From assembly GCA_028565635.1 (NCBI GenBank), contig JAOXYB010045404.1, positions 1-12,404 on the forward strand: 12,404 nt of DNA, given 5' to 3'. The stretch is from Phoronis ovalis (lineage: Eukaryota > Phoronida > Phoronidae). Of the stretch, positions 1 through 8,200 are shown one piece after another; the first letter of the stretch is position 1, and the number at the start of each line of letters is the position of its first letter. The position numbers and the translations under genes were made by a program. The notes below the pieces were generated by a model, which was not told the origin of the DNA, searched no databases, and saw only the letters and a list, made by a program, of their open reading frames with translations.

Positions 1-770
1 ACAAATTTAGACGCATGTTTCCCGATAGCGTGATTGCATCATGGTCATGGAAAATTATGAAATCTTCTGGAAAAGTCGTGGAAAAGTCATGGAATTTTGC
101 CATCTAAATTCTGTGCGAACCATGTTAAAAAGTACTTTAATTTTGATAGTAAAAATTATTAATTATGAGAGCCTTTATCTATAATTTTATCTCTATAATG
201 AAATTACTATAACTTTAACAAGCATGTTCAGTGCCAAACAAGGTTCAAACCTTGCAGCCTGTCTCACATTTTGAAACTGAGTTACTGATTGTTTTATCAT
301 TAGGCAAATGTTGATGTGTAAACTTCTCAAACTGTTCTTATTTATTTAATAAGAATGTTTGTTCTGTTTGCATCAAAGCAAGGCACTTTTCACATGTCTA
401 GCAGATTTTTCTAATATTACTGTTTTTAATAGCTTTTATAAATATTTCAAGTTTTGCAGCATTTTCTTCACTAGTACTGTTCATATCACAATCCTATAAT
501 CAATATTAGTATCAGGGGGAATATAATCTGATTTGAATGCAAATATTAAAAATTAATTACACATTTTATTATAGTTTATGCTCCAACAAATTGGTACGTT
601 GATTAATACAACAAATGTTTTATTTTTTTACCCTAAGCATACTAATTATTACATAGCTTTTGTTAAATTTCAATATTTTATGTTGCAACAAAAAATGTCT
701 CTTTTAATTATTGTTTTATAAGTTCAGATGTACAATTCGTTTGTTTTATTTGTATATCAATGTTTTACAG
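1..770. other. Upstream intron of the GALNT gene; no exon seen
   Basis: This AT-rich stretch ends in a good 3' splice site (TGTTTTACAG at 761-770) directly before the first recognisable GALNT exon, so at least its right part is intron. I find no signal-anchor or stem-region coding exon in it, so the exon(s) for the cytoplasmic tail, transmembrane segment and early stem must lie left of the window. Minor items inside are the degenerate TGGAAAA repeat near the left end and a short hairpin at 239-254 (CAAGGTT / AACCTTG arms with a 2-base loop). Confidence 0.6.
45..96. repeat. Degenerate short tandem repeat (TCATGGAAAAG-like)
   Basis: Related words TCATGGAAAA, TCTGGAAAAG, TCGTGGAAAAG and TCATGGAATT follow each other with a spacing of roughly 12-20 bases. 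The words are too degenerate and too few to name a family. Similar GTCATGGAAAA phrases occur in dispersed repeats of many animal genomes (recollection, not checked). Confidence 0.4.
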
Positions 771-915
771 GGCCTGGAGAACAAGGACAGGCTGTTATAT
801 TATCTGCAGAAGAAGAAAAGCAAAAACAAGCTCTATATCAAGTGAATGGTTTTAATGCTTTTGCCAGTGATAAAATCTCTCTAGATAGATCTCTAAAAGA
901 TATACGGCATCAAGA
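771..915 (+). CDS. GALNT exon A (late stem, entry to catalytic domain)
   Basis: The acceptor is TTTTACAG at 763-770. The exon begins with two bases that complete a codon and ends CATCAAGA|GTAAGT, leaving two bases of a Glu codon. It encodes PGEQGQAV and the family-typical [15 protein letters not shown]. The upstream exon must end with one base of a Gly or other split codon. An ATG at 728 is in frame but lies left of the acceptor in intron sequence, so it is not the start. The last ~50 bp are duplicated downstream (see the tandem array). Confidence 0.92.
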
Positions 916-3900
916 GTAAGTGATAAACCTCTAGATAGATCTCTGAAAGATATGACATTAATCGTAAGTGATGAAACCTCTAGATAGATCTCTGAAAGAT
1001 ATGACATTAAGGGTAAGTGATAGAATCTCTCTAAATAGATCTTTGAAGGATATGTGACCTCAAAAGTGAGTGGACTCAATACAGGAACGTTCACTATAAA
1101 ATCTTCATATTAGGTGTACGTAGATCATGTATGCGGATCAAAAATGTATAAGATGAATTAGTCCGTATTTAGTTTAAAATGTGACTAAAATTTGCGTTGC
1201 ATCTCACTCTTATTTCAGATGTAAAACAAAAAAATACAGAGCCAAACTACCAACAATGAGCGTAGTGGTACCATTCCATAATGAGCACTGGTCTACTTTA
1301 CTGAGGACTGCTGTCAGTGTTCTTAATAGGTCACCAAAAGACCTTGTACATGAAGTTATATTAGCTGACGATGCTTCCACTAAAGGTTTGTCTCGACAGG
1401 AAATACTGTGTGTATATTATTATTTAACCTCTACGGAATCTTGTTTGTAGGTTTTGTTAAAATCCAAAATAATAATATTTTCTTAGCCATACCAAAAATT
1501 GAATATTTCATGAACATGTTGAAAAAAAGCATTGTTATTCAAAAGAAATAATGTGACAGAGGTGAAGCCTCAAGGGGAGCTTAGATACTTGTATTGACTT
1601 CCCAACTGCTTCTTGCGCATAAAATCACGTGTTTGTGCTTAACGTTTCTGTCTTAGTTACAATAATCACAAGTGCTTTTGTTGATTATATTAATAGGTGC
1701 ATTAAAGTTTACTGTTAAAAAGCATAATCGATGCAAACAAACTGATTTTTATTTATTAACTTGTTAGTCAAGTTGGTTAGTGGAGAAAAACGTGTGCTAG
1801 TTGCTGGCTTGTTAAATAAATGGTAAGCCAGTTATTACCCAGAAACACTGGAAATGCAGAGGGAACACTTGAAATGTAGACTGATTTCTAATTGTACGCA
1901 TATTCGTATAGAATTATGTCATACTCCAATAAGCATACACATTATGTAAGGGCTCGCTTTGCTGCCTCTCTGAGCTTGCTTTAATGCTTTTCTACAAACT
2001 TCATTTTTCTCTGATCTATAATTGTGCCTAGTGAATAAGGCTCAATATTTTACCTTAAATATTTTTTAATTTGAAATAAGAACCTACATTGATTTTATGA
2101 ATTTGTTTATTATTTTTCAGAACATTGCAAACAGAAATTAGAAGACCATCTTGCAACGCATTATGATGGCAAAGTAAAAGTAGTTAGACAAGCTAAACGT
2201 GAAGGATTAATACGCACACGATTGCTTGGTGCTAAGGCTGCTACTGGAGACGTTATCATATTTTTAGATTCACATTGTGAAGTTAATGTTAACTGGCTTC
2301 CTCCATTGTTAGGTAAGTCTGATTTGCTGATTTGGTTTCTCCATTGAGATAACTGGAAAGTAATTAACATAATTAGTTAATAGGTATACAGGTCACGGGT
2401 TCAAAATCATAATTATTCCCTTTCTCAATAGTGGATCTTAAATTTAGGAACAAGATTTCCTGTTTTGAACAATATTCAACTTCAAAAAGATCATGTAATG
2501 AAGTCAAAGCATGTTACGTGATGGTGCACTTCAAATTTTACCTTTGGCCTCTGTAGGATTCTTTAAAAGTTGAGGTTTAACAAAGAAACCCTGTTATTGT
2601 ACTGTGCTGACCATTGTTAGCCAGTAACAATGGGTTAGGGGGATTCTGTTTGAAGGCAGCAGGAGGCAGTATCCTCCTACATTCAATTACAGTAAACCTG
2701 GGTAAATTTGCCACCTGCCTGAAATTTTATCTTGGTGTATGTATACTGTCAGTGACTGTCCTCCCATGAAAACCTTACGTTTGTAGCTACAGATTATTTG
2801 TAAATATATACTAAAACATATTAACATCAAAATCCTTTGTAATCAAAGTTAATTTGGTTTGTTCACCATGCAAACAGCCGGGTTTTTTTTGTAGAACCTA
2901 TTGCTGAAGATTACCGCACAGTTGTGTGTCCCTTTATTGATGTGCTTGACTTCGAAACATTTGCTTACCGAGCCCAGGACGAGGGTGCTAGAGGAGCTTT
3001 TGACTGGGAGTTCTTCTATAAACGGTTGCCGCTGACAGCCGAAAACTTGAGACATCCTTCAGAGCCATTTGAGTAAGTGCCTGCACAGATTTTCTGTTCT
3101 CTTAGGATTATTGTAAAATGTAGGCTAATTCTGTCATAGGTAATACAATTAAGTAAATGCAAACTTAACAATATTACTCTGAAGATATGAATAATTTAAA
3201 ATTGCTTTTATGTTGTTATTGCAGTCTGCATGGTTTGTTTCCTGAACCTTGCCATAACATGCCCAATGGAAGCTCCAACATTTTACTAATAAATGTTATA
3301 TTTTTTTGTGAAATTGTAGTAGTCCTGTTATGGCCGGAGGATTATTTGCAATCAGTAGAAAATGGTTCTGGGAGATGGGTGGTTATGATCCTGGACTAGA
3401 CATATGGGGTGGCGAACAGTATGAACTCTCATTTAAGGTATAATATAATAATAATGCATACTGTCTCGATTTCTATATTTAGTAATCACTGCACACGTTG
3501 GTCTGTCCTGTCAGTGTAATAGAATTTTCTGCCTCGATTAATTACCAAAACTTTATACTCAATTTTTTTCTGAAATTTTATTAATGAATGTTCTCTGTTG
3601 TACTTATAATTGTAGTTACTAAATGTTGAATTATGTTGTGTTTTACAGTTAAAAGGAAAATTAAATATTAATTAATTATGTTTAACTTAATGTCTTATTC
3701 TGAAATTTAAATTTGCCTATAAATATTAGAAATAACTTTAAATAATTATTATTTAAATGAACCGTCAACTGTAGATTTGGCAATGCCATGGAAGAATGGT
3801 GGATGCATCATGCTCAAGAGTAGGACATGTTTATAGAAAATTTGCACCTTTCCCTAATCCAGGAGTTGGAGATTTTGTAGGCAGGGTAAGTAAAAGTATT

Positions 3901-6426
3901 TTTTGTTATAACATTTTAGCGGAATCCCTTCCTGGAAATTAAGTCCTTTTGTGATCCCTAACAAGCTCTTTGCTTCTGAAACCCATTCATTTTATGTATG
4001 TCTGGGAATTCGACCTATATCTCAATGATTATCCCTTTACCATATTTGCTAAAACATAGAAGTGACATTCACTGGGAATATCAGTGCAAAGATTATTTGA
4101 TGTGTATATTGTGATAAGTTTAGAAAACTAACTCCAGGTAAAAATTAAGAAGTAATCACTATTTTAGTTACTGTAATACCTCTGTTAGCTAATTCCTCTA
4201 AATGTTTACTTTGGGTCTATTAATTTGTAGTAAATTAATCTAATCAATCAGGTTATTTTGCTACTCTCGAATGAAATGTATTTGTTAAGTACTATATAAG
4301 GGGTGTCCACCAGAATGGAAAATGTCCATAATGATTGTCATATATCATGCAAATTATTATAACATCTCCTGTTAATTTCAGAATTACCGGAGAGTAGCTG
4401 AAGTTTGGATGGATGAATATGCCAATTATCTGTATCAAAGAAGGCCCCACTATCGTAATATAGATGCTGGAGATCTGACTGAACAAAAAGCTATACGAGA
4501 AAAACTAAAATGTAAACCATTTAAATGGTTTATGGAAGAAGTAGCTTTTGATTTACCAAAGTATTATCCCCCAATAGAGCCTAAGCCGTACGCCGAGGGA
4601 GAGGTAATAATATCTGCAATGTCAGAAGTTTAAAAATGTCTTTGAAAAGTATCTTTGAAAATGAAATCAACAAAGATTCTTGAATACTTACTTGCTGAAG
4701 TTGCATGTCGTACATGACAAATGTCTTGAGAAAAGCACAGTGCAGTTAACTGGATATGGGATAAATTATTTCAATGAGAATTAGCCCGCAAGACCCAAGT
4801 GTTCACTGTTGAAGCTTTCAAAAACAGCATTCACATCTGAGAATAGACCGTTTGCGTGCACTTGGTGGAGCCACTTGTTGGGGTCTTGAGGACAAACATT
4901 CCCAGTTTTGCTGCTTTTTGCAAATGGAAAATTATGCACTCACTTCTGTGTGCAAGTAATTTTCCTAAATGCTGCATTTTCCACTATGTGTATGCAAATA
5001 TATACAAATGGACAACAATATTGTAAATCTAAAATGTCAGAATCAGTATTAAAGTTTTCCAGCAGTGCTTTCAAGTTTATACAGATAGTCTTGGCATCTA
5101 GTAAATCTTACTCAGGCAAATATTAGATGGGCTTGTGACTACTATCATGATACTTATAGCACTATGCAACATGATACTGAATTTTGTTAGATATCCTGCA
5201 CAAGTTTCTTGACAGTTTAGTGTAACTCATGTTTTGTTTTAGATTCGACTAACAGATCAAAATCTATGCATAGATACTCGATTCAGAAATCAAAATGAAA
5301 ACTTTGGATTAGCTCCCTGTATAAAAGATACTCCTGGGACAAGTGGTGAACAGGTATAATTGCTATTAGTATTATGTTTGGATATTCTTTGGGGAAAGGT
5401 CACATGTGGGTGGTGCATTGTAAATAGTTAACCATAGTTAAAGGGACTGCTATAAGTCTTGTGAAAAGATGAATTTAACTACAGCCATATGCTTGTCACT
5501 GAATCATTATGACACCTATTCAGCATTTCTGCTTATGTTAGTAATAGTTCCTTTAGAAGCATGCCTTTTAATCTTTTAACCTCACCATATAAATCCATCT
5601 TACAGTTTCAGATATATATACTAAAATTTTTCACATTCATTAACTAACTGTTTACACAACACAGGCACAAAAAGTAATAGAATCTAAAGGATATTTTATT
5701 GTGGCCATGTAATGCAGCATACCACAGGTCTCAGTTAGGGCTGTTAAAAATATTTATTTTTGTAGAAAATGGAGTTAACTTGGCATAAGGATATACGACC
5801 ACATAAAAGAAATGTTTGTTTTGATGTCTCTTCTTCTGTACATAAAGCACCAGTTATTCTGTTCAGTTGCCATGGAATGAAAGGCAATCAATTCTTTAAA
5901 TATGACATGGTGAGTAATTCCATTTCTAGTGTACTAGGAGGTATAATCTTATAGTTGGATATTAAAATAAGGTCTCACTCAGTTAACGCTGAGTAACATC
6001 ATTTCTTATATAGCAGGAGGTATAATCTATAAACATTCACCAAAAATGTTTCAAAGAAATGTGCACATATCTTAAATCAGGCTCAGTATACTATTTGCGT
6101 GCACTTGGCATCGCCACCAGCCACAGTCACACACTTCCCATCATTCTGCAGCTTGCCTGCCCATTTTTGTTACTACTTTCTGTTTCTTTAATATCTTAGC
6201 TTGATTAACATTAATTATGGAAAATATTCATACTGGTAACAATTGTTATTTGTAGGAAAAGAAGCAGTTTTTTCACCCTATATCCCGACAGTGCCTTGAC
6301 AGTGACCCAGGCAGCATGGAAATATTTATGACACAGTGTGATGACACAAAGAAAAGTCAACGATGGCAGTTTGAAAAAGTTAATGCTAAAGAAATCAAAG
6401 AATTATGGGATAGCCCCAATAATTAG
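771..6426 (+). CDS. GALNT10-like: Polypeptide N-acetylgalactosaminyltransferase, GALNT10-like (3' ten exons)
   Basis: The enzyme starts mucin-type O-glycosylation in the Golgi by moving GalNAc from UDP-GalNAc to Ser/Thr of proteins. Spliced coding segments are 771-915, 1219-1385, 2121-2312, 2895-3072, 3320-3437, 3775-3885, 4382-4603, 5243-5353, 5766-5909 and 6256-6426. They give 518 complete codons plus two bases of a split first codon, then TAG. Seen in order: a GT-A domain with FLDSHCE (the DxH metal/UDP site), [31 protein letters not shown] and the metal-binding SRVGH, then a ricin-type lectin domain with CID, CFD and CLD repeat signatures and QRWQF. The phrases GPGEQG, SDKISLxRSLxDIRH, LTWxxDIRP and FKWFM...PKYYPP point to the GALNT10/GALNT17 branch, closest to GALNT10. 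The vertebrate protein is about 600 residues, so about 85-90 N-terminal residues (tail, transmembrane segment, early stem) are outside the window. No frameshift or internal stop is seen. The family assignment is firm; the exact paralogue is inferred. Confidence 0.95.
867..1065 (+). repeat. Four-copy tandem duplication of the exon A 3' end with its splice donor
   Basis: The units are 867-919, 920-967, 968-1016 and 1017-1065 (53, 48, 49 and 49 bp). Each begins GTGAT, contains TCTCTA/CCTCTA, ATAGATCT and GATAT, and runs into a donor-like site: GTAAGT at 916, 964 and 1013, and GTGAGT at 1066. Unit 1 straddles the real exon end. Units 2-4 are intronic but still spell coding-like peptides in one frame or another: [21 protein letters not shown] and [13 protein letters not shown]. 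Units 2 and 3 are almost identical, which suggests a more recent step. Using any donor after the first would place the in-frame TAA at 917-919 in the mRNA. Confidence 0.9.
1219..1385 (+). CDS. GALNT exon B (start of GT-A fold, nucleotide-binding)
   Basis: The acceptor is CTCTTATTTCAG and the donor is AAAG|GTTTGT. The first base completes the split Glu codon and one G is left over at the end. It encodes [16 protein letters not shown], the conserved first strand and helix of the GT-A fold, and ADDAS, the counterpart of the family's VDDxS UDP-binding loop with Ala replacing the usual Val. Confidence 0.93.
1386..2120 (+). other. GALNT intron (735 bp)
   Basis: It runs from GTTTGT to TTTTTCAG. No coding exon or RNA gene is recognisable. 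It contains an imperfect 20-bp tandem pair at 1841-1880 (16 of 20 bases equal, around AACACTxGAAATG). The rest looks like unique AT-rich intron. Confidence 0.7.
2121..2312 (+). CDS. GALNT exon C (DxH metal-binding motif)
   Basis: The acceptor is TATTTTTCAG and the donor is TTAG|GTAAGT; two bases at the start complete a codon and one base is left at the end. It encodes [12 protein letters not shown] followed by FLDSHCE. Asp and His of DSH (codons at 2267-2275) are the family's Mn2+/UDP ligands. It ends at NWLPPLL, the usual sequence right after this motif. Confidence 0.95.
2313..2894 (+). other. GALNT intron (582 bp)
   Basis: It runs from GTAAGT to GGTTTTTTTTGTAG. No exon is seen. It contains a perfect 9-bp stem with a 5-base loop at 2611-2633 and otherwise AT-rich unique-looking sequence. 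Confidence 0.7.
2611..2633. repeat. Short perfect inverted repeat in intron
   Basis: The arms CCATTGTTA and TAACAATGG are perfectly complementary around the spacer GCCAG. It could form a hairpin in the transcript, but one 9-bp stem in about 580 bp is weak evidence of function. Confidence 0.5.
2895..3072 (+). CDS. GALNT exon D (central GT-A domain)
   Basis: The acceptor is TTTTTTTTGTAG and the donor is TTTGA|GTAAGT. It encodes the stretch from [13 protein letters not shown] through [13 protein letters not shown], the conserved central core around the GAFDW motif, and ends at PSEPFE with two bases of the next codon. All phases agree with the neighbouring exons. Confidence 0.94.
3320..3437 (+). 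CDS. GALNT exon E (Gal/GalNAc-T motif, WGGEQ)
   Basis: It encodes [18 protein letters not shown] then [20 protein letters not shown], the most conserved block of the family, which contributes acceptor binding and the catalytic loop. It ends in phase 0 at AAG|GTATAA. The acceptor is a tandem TAGTAG: the first AG (start 3320) gives Asp-Ser-Pro, as family conservation suggests, and the second (start 3323) gives Asp-Pro. Both keep the frame. Confidence 0.95.
3438..3774 (+). other. GALNT intron (337 bp)
   Basis: It runs from GTATAA to CAACTGTAG and is very AT-rich. I see no gene, RNA or ordered repeat in it. Confidence 0.7.
3775..3885 (+). CDS. GALNT exon F (SRVGH metal ligand, flexible loop)
   Basis: It has 37 codons in phase 0 on both sides; the donor is CAGG|GTAAGT. 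It opens with [20 protein letters not shown]. The His of RVGH is the third metal ligand in characterised GalNAc transferases. The Pro/Gly-rich [11 protein letters not shown] stretch corresponds to the mobile loop that closes over UDP-GalNAc. Confidence 0.94.
3886..4381 (+). other. GALNT intron (496 bp)
   Basis: It runs from GTAAGT to GTTAATTTCAG. I see no coding exon, RNA gene or convincing repeat. Confidence 0.7.
4382..4603 (+). CDS. GALNT exon G (end of catalytic domain, linker)
   Basis: It has 74 codons in phase 0 on both sides, from [20 protein letters not shown] through [10 protein letters not shown] to DLPKYYPP and a short Pro-rich linker toward the lectin domain. The FKWFM...DLPKYYPP ending is a strong sign of the GALNT10-like branch. 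The donor is GAG|GTAATA. Confidence 0.95.
4604..5242 (+). other. GALNT intron (639 bp) with an imperfect inverted repeat
   Basis: It runs from GTAATA to TTTTGTTTTAG. No exon is recognisable; an open stretch around 4908-5126 has no family resemblance and crosses no good splice sites. At 4789-4888 lies a less AT-rich block with inverted ends (CAAGACCC..AAGTG and CACTTG..GGGTCTTG) that includes a 15-base word also found in the last intron. Confidence 0.65.
4789..4888. repeat. Imperfect inverted repeat, possible fragment of a dispersed element
   Basis: The left arm at 4789-4801 (CAAGACCCAAGTG) is mirrored by 4872-4888 (CACTTGTTGGGGTCTTG), with a 4-base insertion in the right arm and about 70 bases between. 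Inside, TTTGCGTGCACTTGG at 4851-4865 recurs exactly at 6094-6108, followed after 3-4 bases by GCCAC in both copies. This looks like debris of a dispersed element rather than a named family. Confidence 0.4.
5243..5353 (+). CDS. GALNT exon H (lectin domain, alpha repeat)
   Basis: It has 37 codons in phase 0 on both sides; the acceptor is TTTTAG and the donor is CAG|GTATAA. It encodes [14 protein letters not shown], the first CxD-type lectin repeat signature, and a Cys at APC that is expected to pair with it. It is the most divergent part of the protein relative to vertebrate GALNT10. Confidence 0.9.
5354..5765 (+). other. GALNT intron (412 bp)
   Basis: It runs from GTATAA to TTTATTTTTGTAG. I see nothing beyond AT-rich intron sequence. 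Confidence 0.7.
5766..5909 (+). CDS. GALNT exon I (lectin domain, beta repeat)
   Basis: It has 48 codons in phase 0 on both sides; the donor is ATG|GTGAGT. It encodes [25 protein letters not shown] and [13 protein letters not shown]. LTWxxDIRP and CHxMKGNQ are diagnostic of the GALNT10/17 branch. The QxW-type position reads QFF, so the aromatic core residue is Phe rather than Trp here. Confidence 0.94.
5910..6255 (+). other. GALNT last intron (346 bp) with short direct repeats
   Basis: It runs from GTGAGT to TTATTTGTAG. It contains a 14-base exact direct repeat (AGGAGGTATAATCT at 5936-5949 and 6015-6028), a small hairpin between the copies (ACTCAG / CTGAGT, 5977-5994), and at 6094-6108 the 15-base word shared with the intron at 4604-5242. 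No exon is seen. Confidence 0.65.
6256..6426 (+). CDS. GALNT terminal exon (lectin gamma repeat, stop)
   Basis: It has 57 codons including TAG at 6424-6426. It encodes [20 protein letters not shown], the third lectin repeat with its CLD signature, and [11 protein letters not shown], the C-terminal QxW-like motif. A short polar tail follows and ends DSPNN. The length and end point match the family, which usually stops shortly after this motif. Confidence 0.94.
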   Translation, partial: EKKQFFHPISRQCLDSDPGSMEIFMTQCDDTKKSQRWQFEKVNAKEIKELWDSPNN

Positions 6427-8200
6427 AAAAAGGGAATGCTATTGATTTTAGTTTTGGTTCAACCTATGCAAAACCTCTAATGGATTACACTGATAAAAAC
6501 TATTGTAATATATAGTTTTTTAGTGTATAGTAATTATGTAAGAAAACCTAGTAAAATTTTCACCTGCAGTAGAGGTATCATTAAGACTTTGATAACTGAG
6601 AACTGATATGGTAAGTATAATGTGGGATCTAGGTCATATAATGGGTTTTTGTATTAGGCTATGGCAGGGATGTTCTTGCAAGGATATTGGTTAAACTACT
6701 TACGTTTTAGAAAATATGTCACTGGTGCTATTTATTGACTGCTGAAAGGGGTTTTACTTGCAACACTCCATGTGAAACTACTTAATAAATTGTTTAATTT
6801 ATTATTTCAATTCTATATTATTGAATTCATTTGGGACTACTAAGTATTTACTGCATTGATCAGAACACAGACAATTGATATACAGCCTATTAAATATCCC
6901 TTGTGAAGTTCTTGGTGCAACTACTCATTTATAGGAGATGCTAATATGGAATACAAATTATATCTTCCAATGCCATCTTGATGTCTATCAATAATGGTGA
7001 CTTGTGCAAAAACAAGAAACATCTTGTTTTATTTTTCAGTCAGTCCACTGCATATGGAGGAGTAACTGTCCTCTGTCACAAGTGGTGTACGCTTTATAAA
7101 ATAGTAATGTACAATGTACCTTACAGTATTACATTTGTCATTACACTTTTTGTTTATTATTTTGTGTGTTAAATTCCAATCACTCTTATTGAATAATCCA
7201 TGTAGCACATGATGTGAATTTTATTAATTTTCGATTTTGTTACTGTAATACAATAGTGTAAAAATTACACTCACTTTTAAAGTTCCGATTATTAAACTAA
7301 ATATTTTAATATTTTCAAAAGTTATGCAATGAGTTGACTTTCTAGTTGTTATTGTTATTTAATGTTATGCATCTCAACAATGTCGTTATGTTGTAATAGA
7401 TGTTGTGGGGGTTGTGAAATTATGTAACTGTTTCTTAAAGAGATATTTTTTGTGTGTTGTATATATTTTGCGGGTTTGTAGTAGGGATGATGATATCAAA
7501 TACTTAGAAAACAAGTAACCTGTGTTGTATTCATGAAATTGTAAAAAGGAATAAAATTGCTGTCTATTTTCCTTAGCATGTACTTTAAAAAACACAGAGC
7601 ACTGCTTCATTGAAAAAAGTACTAACTTTACAAAAAAAAACATTTCAGTATATACTATATCTAGTTTTGGGTTCGGGATTCAGGGCTTGACGACAGCAAG
7701 ACTTAACTTCGTCACCGAACATGTTACACACCACACGCAAAACTACGAAGAATGTAACTTGCATTGAAAATAAGAAAAATGGATGGTTTGGTAGCTTGGA
7801 ATAATTCTCTCCATTTTTGATAAAAATTACATTTAATTTCGAATTGTGATTTCTCTCATTTATGCGAAGTTACACCCACTTTCAAATAGAAATGTACTCG
7901 TGGCTGTCCAGAGGCAAGAAGGAAAACAAGAGAGAAAAATGCTAATTAATACCCTAGGTCAACGGACTATCGGTTACGTTATGCCAACTTTAGTAATCGC
8001 AGTAATCTTAATTCCTAGTGAGCGACGAATATATAGTCACCGGGTTGGGAAAGTTATGCTATACATGCAATTAACAATAAATGTGAAGTTTATATAGGTC
8101 ATCAGGTTTCGGTGCCATAACAATTTTTAAACATGGAAATCAATGCAATTATTAATTATCTGTCCACCTGTAAATTAGCGATAGCCACATGCTACCGTCA
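6427..8200. other. Intergenic region between two convergent genes (both 3' UTRs)
   Basis: These 1.8 kb separate the stop codons of the plus-strand GALNT gene and the minus-strand STAND gene. The left part should hold the GALNT 3' UTR. The right part should hold the STAND 3' UTR; an ATTAAA on the minus strand (TTTAAT at 7832-7837) is one possible signal. A second plus-strand AATAAA lies at 7550-7555. Open stretches at 6978-7172 and 7846-8097 show no family resemblance, and I treat them as chance. Confidence 0.6.
6784..6789 (+). terminator. Candidate GALNT poly(A) signal AATAAA
   Basis: This is the first AATAAA after the GALNT stop codon, 358 bases downstream of it, followed by T-rich sequence that could serve as the downstream element. 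AATAAA is frequent by chance in DNA this AT-rich, so the assignment is only plausible. Confidence 0.45.

Noticed and set aside
728-770. In-frame ATG at 728 as a start for the GALNT protein
   Set aside because: The codons from 728 to 769 read through a polypyrimidine tract and acceptor (TGTTTTACAG), and family members have about 85-90 more N-terminal residues, including a membrane anchor.
852-1094. Minus-strand open frame of 80 codons with an internally repetitive peptide
   Set aside because: It is the antisense reading of the four-copy exon/donor duplication. The repetition comes from that array, and the plus-strand exon is well supported.
3187-3399. Plus-strand open frame overlapping the WGGEQ exon, preceded by an attractive acceptor (TGTTGTTATTGCAG ending at 3224)
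   Set aside because: Starting the exon there would put the conserved SPVMAGG...WGGEQ block out of frame. The acceptor at 3319 (or 3322) keeps it, so 3224 is treated as a decoy.
7846-8097. 83-codon plus-strand open frame between the two genes
   Set aside because: It has no recognisable motif and no splice or promoter context, and it lies where the minus-strand gene's 3' UTR is expected. It is probably chance.
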